Shown piece after piece: positions 49,837 through 50,777 of a stretch of 50,777 nt of DNA. The notes beneath the pieces are model-generated. The model searched no databases and was not told where the DNA came from. It was given only the letters and a program-made list of their open reading frames with translations. Location: positions 1 through 50,777 of the forward strand of contig CAMZBA010000008.1 in NCBI GenBank assembly GCA_947304395.1, in the 5' to 3' direction. The translations under genes and the position numbers were made by a program. The DNA comes from an uncultured Candidatus Saccharibacteria bacterium (GTDB lineage: Bacteria > Patescibacteriota > Saccharimonadia > Saccharimonadales > Saccharimonadaceae). Numbering within the stretch: the first letter of the stretch is position 1; every line of letters starts with the position of its first letter.

Positions 49837-50472
49837 ATGAGTAAGAAGATACTGTCGTTAATCGTAGCTGTTGCCATTCTGGCCGTTATTACTTTGGCGG
49901 TTTCAGTGTACGGGACTGCATTGCCATACGAAAACGTGGCAGCCGAGGCGCTCTCGGACTTCGACTTCAAGGAGCTGGAGGCCGATTACGTACACGTCGG
50001 CGTCTATTATGAGGCCACCGATGGGTTCGTAGCGGGGACCTCGATGAGCACTTATGACGAAGTCGACTTTCAGGAGTGGTCCAGAGATGAATGGGGGCGC
50101 TGGATCGGGAGCAAGGCACAAGCCAGCGTCGGCGACCGCCGCGAGGTCGCTCGAGTCCGATCGGTCTACGTCTTCTTCTCAATCGGCGGCATTTGCGGCG
50201 AGTCGTACAAGGTAGAGGTAGTCGACGTCAAAAACGGCGGCGACTTCGATCGTCTAATTAGATACCAGCCGAACTTGGCTGAAGCTAGACTCAGCCACGA
50301 GCAGGCGGAACGGATCAGCGGCACGGCGACTACCGTCCAGTTAGCTAAGCAGATTCCTGAGAAGAGCTACTCGGCGGTGAGGTCCGATCTTTCCGAATGT
50401 ATCGACCATGGGGGCGTTATAACATTCATGGTTAATGGGTGCCCCATACAGTTTCGGCTGCAGTGTCCTTAA
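49837..50472 (+). CDS. Orphan secreted or membrane-anchored protein, GC-rich, strong promoter
   Basis: No family recognised. 211 residues with an N-terminal signal or anchor helix (about 4-26, ILSLIVAVAILAVITLAVSV) and a polar exported domain with three or four Cys (GICGESY, LSECIDHGG, NGCPIQF, QCP at the end), compatible with disulfides. It has a perfect promoter, a near-perfect ribosome site (AAGGAGGGG) and a strong terminator, so expression should be high. Codon use is much GC-richer than the pilus genes just upstream, suggesting acquisition. The start at 49837 is fixed by the ribosome site. Confidence 0.75.
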   Translation: MSKKILSLIVAVAILAVITLAVSVYGTALPYENVAAEALSDFDFKELEADYVHVGVYYEATDGFVAGTSMSTYDEVDFQEWSRDEWGRWIGSKAQASVGDRREVARVRSVYVFFSIGGICGESYKVEVVDVKNGGDFDRLIRYQPNLAEARLSHEQAERISGTATTVQLAKQIPEKSYSAVRSDLSECIDHGGVITFMVNGCPIQFRLQCP

Positions 50473-50489
50473 TATGGCGCATGATCATT

Positions 50490-50531
50490 CCCCGGCCAAC
50501 CACGCCTCTGCGTGGAAGGCCGGGGCTTTTT
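50490..50531 (+). terminator. Terminator of the GC-rich orphan gene
   Basis: CCCCGGCC/GGCCGGGG encloses a second stem (CCACG/CGTGG) and is followed by CTTTTT. Confidence 0.88.
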
Positions 50532-50607
50532 GTAGCGTAAAACCACCAGCTAGGCTGGTGGTTCTGTTTGTAGCGTAAAACCACCAGCTAGGCTGGTGGT
50601 TCTGTTT
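50532..50607 (+). repeat. Two tandem 38-bp units, each with an IS200-type hairpin
   Basis: Units 50532-50569 and 50570-50607 are identical. Each has AACCACCAGC-TAG-GCTGGTGGTT, a 10-bp stem with a 3-nt loop. This is the probable left-end hairpin of the IS200 element, duplicated. Confidence 0.85.
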
Positions 50608-50626
50608 AGGTTTACCGATGAGTCAG

Positions 50627-50692
50627 AAAACTCCTTTTTGTTATGCTTTTCGTATAGCCTGTCAGCTAGATAAACATACAAAAAGGAGTTTT
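50627..50692 (+). promoter_or_regulatory. Ribosome-site-sequestering hairpin of tnpA
   Basis: AAAACTCCTTTTTGT (50627-50641) is the perfect complement of ACAAAAAGGAGTTTT (50678-50692), a 15-bp stem whose 3' arm contains the AAGGAG ribosome site directly before the ATG. IS200 tnpA is known to be translationally repressed by such a leader hairpin. Confidence 0.8.
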
Positions 50693-50777
50693 ATGTCCGT
50701 TAACGATATAAATAGTTTAAGTCATACGAAGTGGAATTGTAAATATCACCTAGTTTTTGCGCCGAAATATCGGCGCC
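50693..50777 (+). CDS. tnpA: IS200/IS605-family Y1 transposase TnpA, 5' part
   Basis: Only the first 28 codons lie in the window. HTKWNCKYHLVFAPKYRR near the N-terminus is the diagnostic start of IS200-type TnpA (Y1 HUH single-strand transposases, about 150 residues). The HUH and Tyr motifs are outside the window. The ATG directly follows the sequestering hairpin. Confidence 0.92.
   Translation, partial: MSVNDINSLSHTKWNCKYHLVFAPKYRR

Noticed and set aside
50532-50607. CRISPR repeats
   Set aside because: Only two adjoining identical units with no spacer between them, and no cas genes; the context is an IS200 left end.
1-50777. The window as a composite transposon bounded by IS200-like hairpins
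   Set aside because: The interior is full of essential housekeeping genes, and IS200 elements do not form such 50-kb composites. The two ends are independent elements.

Overview
The window looks like part of the chromosome of a Candidatus Saccharibacteria (TM7) bacterium within the Patescibacteria/CPR. This rests on protein content and is an inference: compact single-copy housekeeping genes, a very short TsaB, a MurA with an N-terminal DNA-binding domain, a YabE-like protein next to RsmA, type IV pilus minor pilins, GatCAB, anaerobic ribonucleotide reductase, an IS200-type transposase, and no amino-acid or nucleotide de novo pathways. Base composition is moderate to low GC. The code is standard: TGA ends glgB, tsaE, rnhA, ftsH, gatC and the pilus adhesin.

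Layout. 1-2608: an IS200-like end, tRNA-Met, a eukaryote-type glycogen branching enzyme, and a duplicated, highly structured tRNA-Ser 3' end. 2650-12118: dut, yebC, a DUF5674-like gene, recA-recX, a PRC-barrel protein divergent from tilS, yabE-rsmA, an acidic tail-anchored protein, metG. 12152-17953: an LTA-synthase-like protein divergent from comEC (one frame interrupted by two TGA codons), then tsaE-tsaB and RNase Y. 18067-22313: four type IV minor pilins in H-I-J-K-like order. 22361-26820: tRNA-Leu, an orphan membrane protein, rnhA with a CYTH protein, rpsT with a histone-like tail, and a large protein with a degenerate DHH-like head. 26884-32323: two tRNA-Pro genes flanking a GT39-like membrane glycosyltransferase, then ftsH-murJ. 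32355-38991 (minus strand): HTH-murA, then gatC-gatA-orf-gatB-galU-orf-ytxH. 39095-42221: NrdR boxes and nrdD-nrdG. 42222-45424: GT2, a small-export-family protein, a sigma4/alpha-CTD chimera, a Nudix hydrolase. 45794-49655: a four-gene operon for a sortase-assembled pilus (adhesin, FctA-like pilin, SipA-like protein, class B sortase). 49837-50777: a GC-rich orphan secreted or anchored protein and the start of an IS200 tnpA.

Main findings. First, the sortase-pilus operon matches the streptococcal FCT arrangement (ancillary protein, FctA, SipA, class B sortase), and its two surface proteins share an unusual xLTG-type sorting motif. Second, 43919-44773 joins a sigma-70 region-4-like helix-turn-helix to an RNA polymerase alpha-CTD-like domain. 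Third, comEC keeps an open frame across 1.47 kb except for two UGA codons, the second at a position that reads naturally as Trp. Fourth, many genes start about 6-9 nt after an extended -10 box (TGn-TAAAAT or a close variant) with no Shine-Dalgarno, which implies widespread leaderless transcription; this motif also decides several start codons. Operon-internal genes instead use ATGA or TAATG overlaps or clear Shine-Dalgarno sites.
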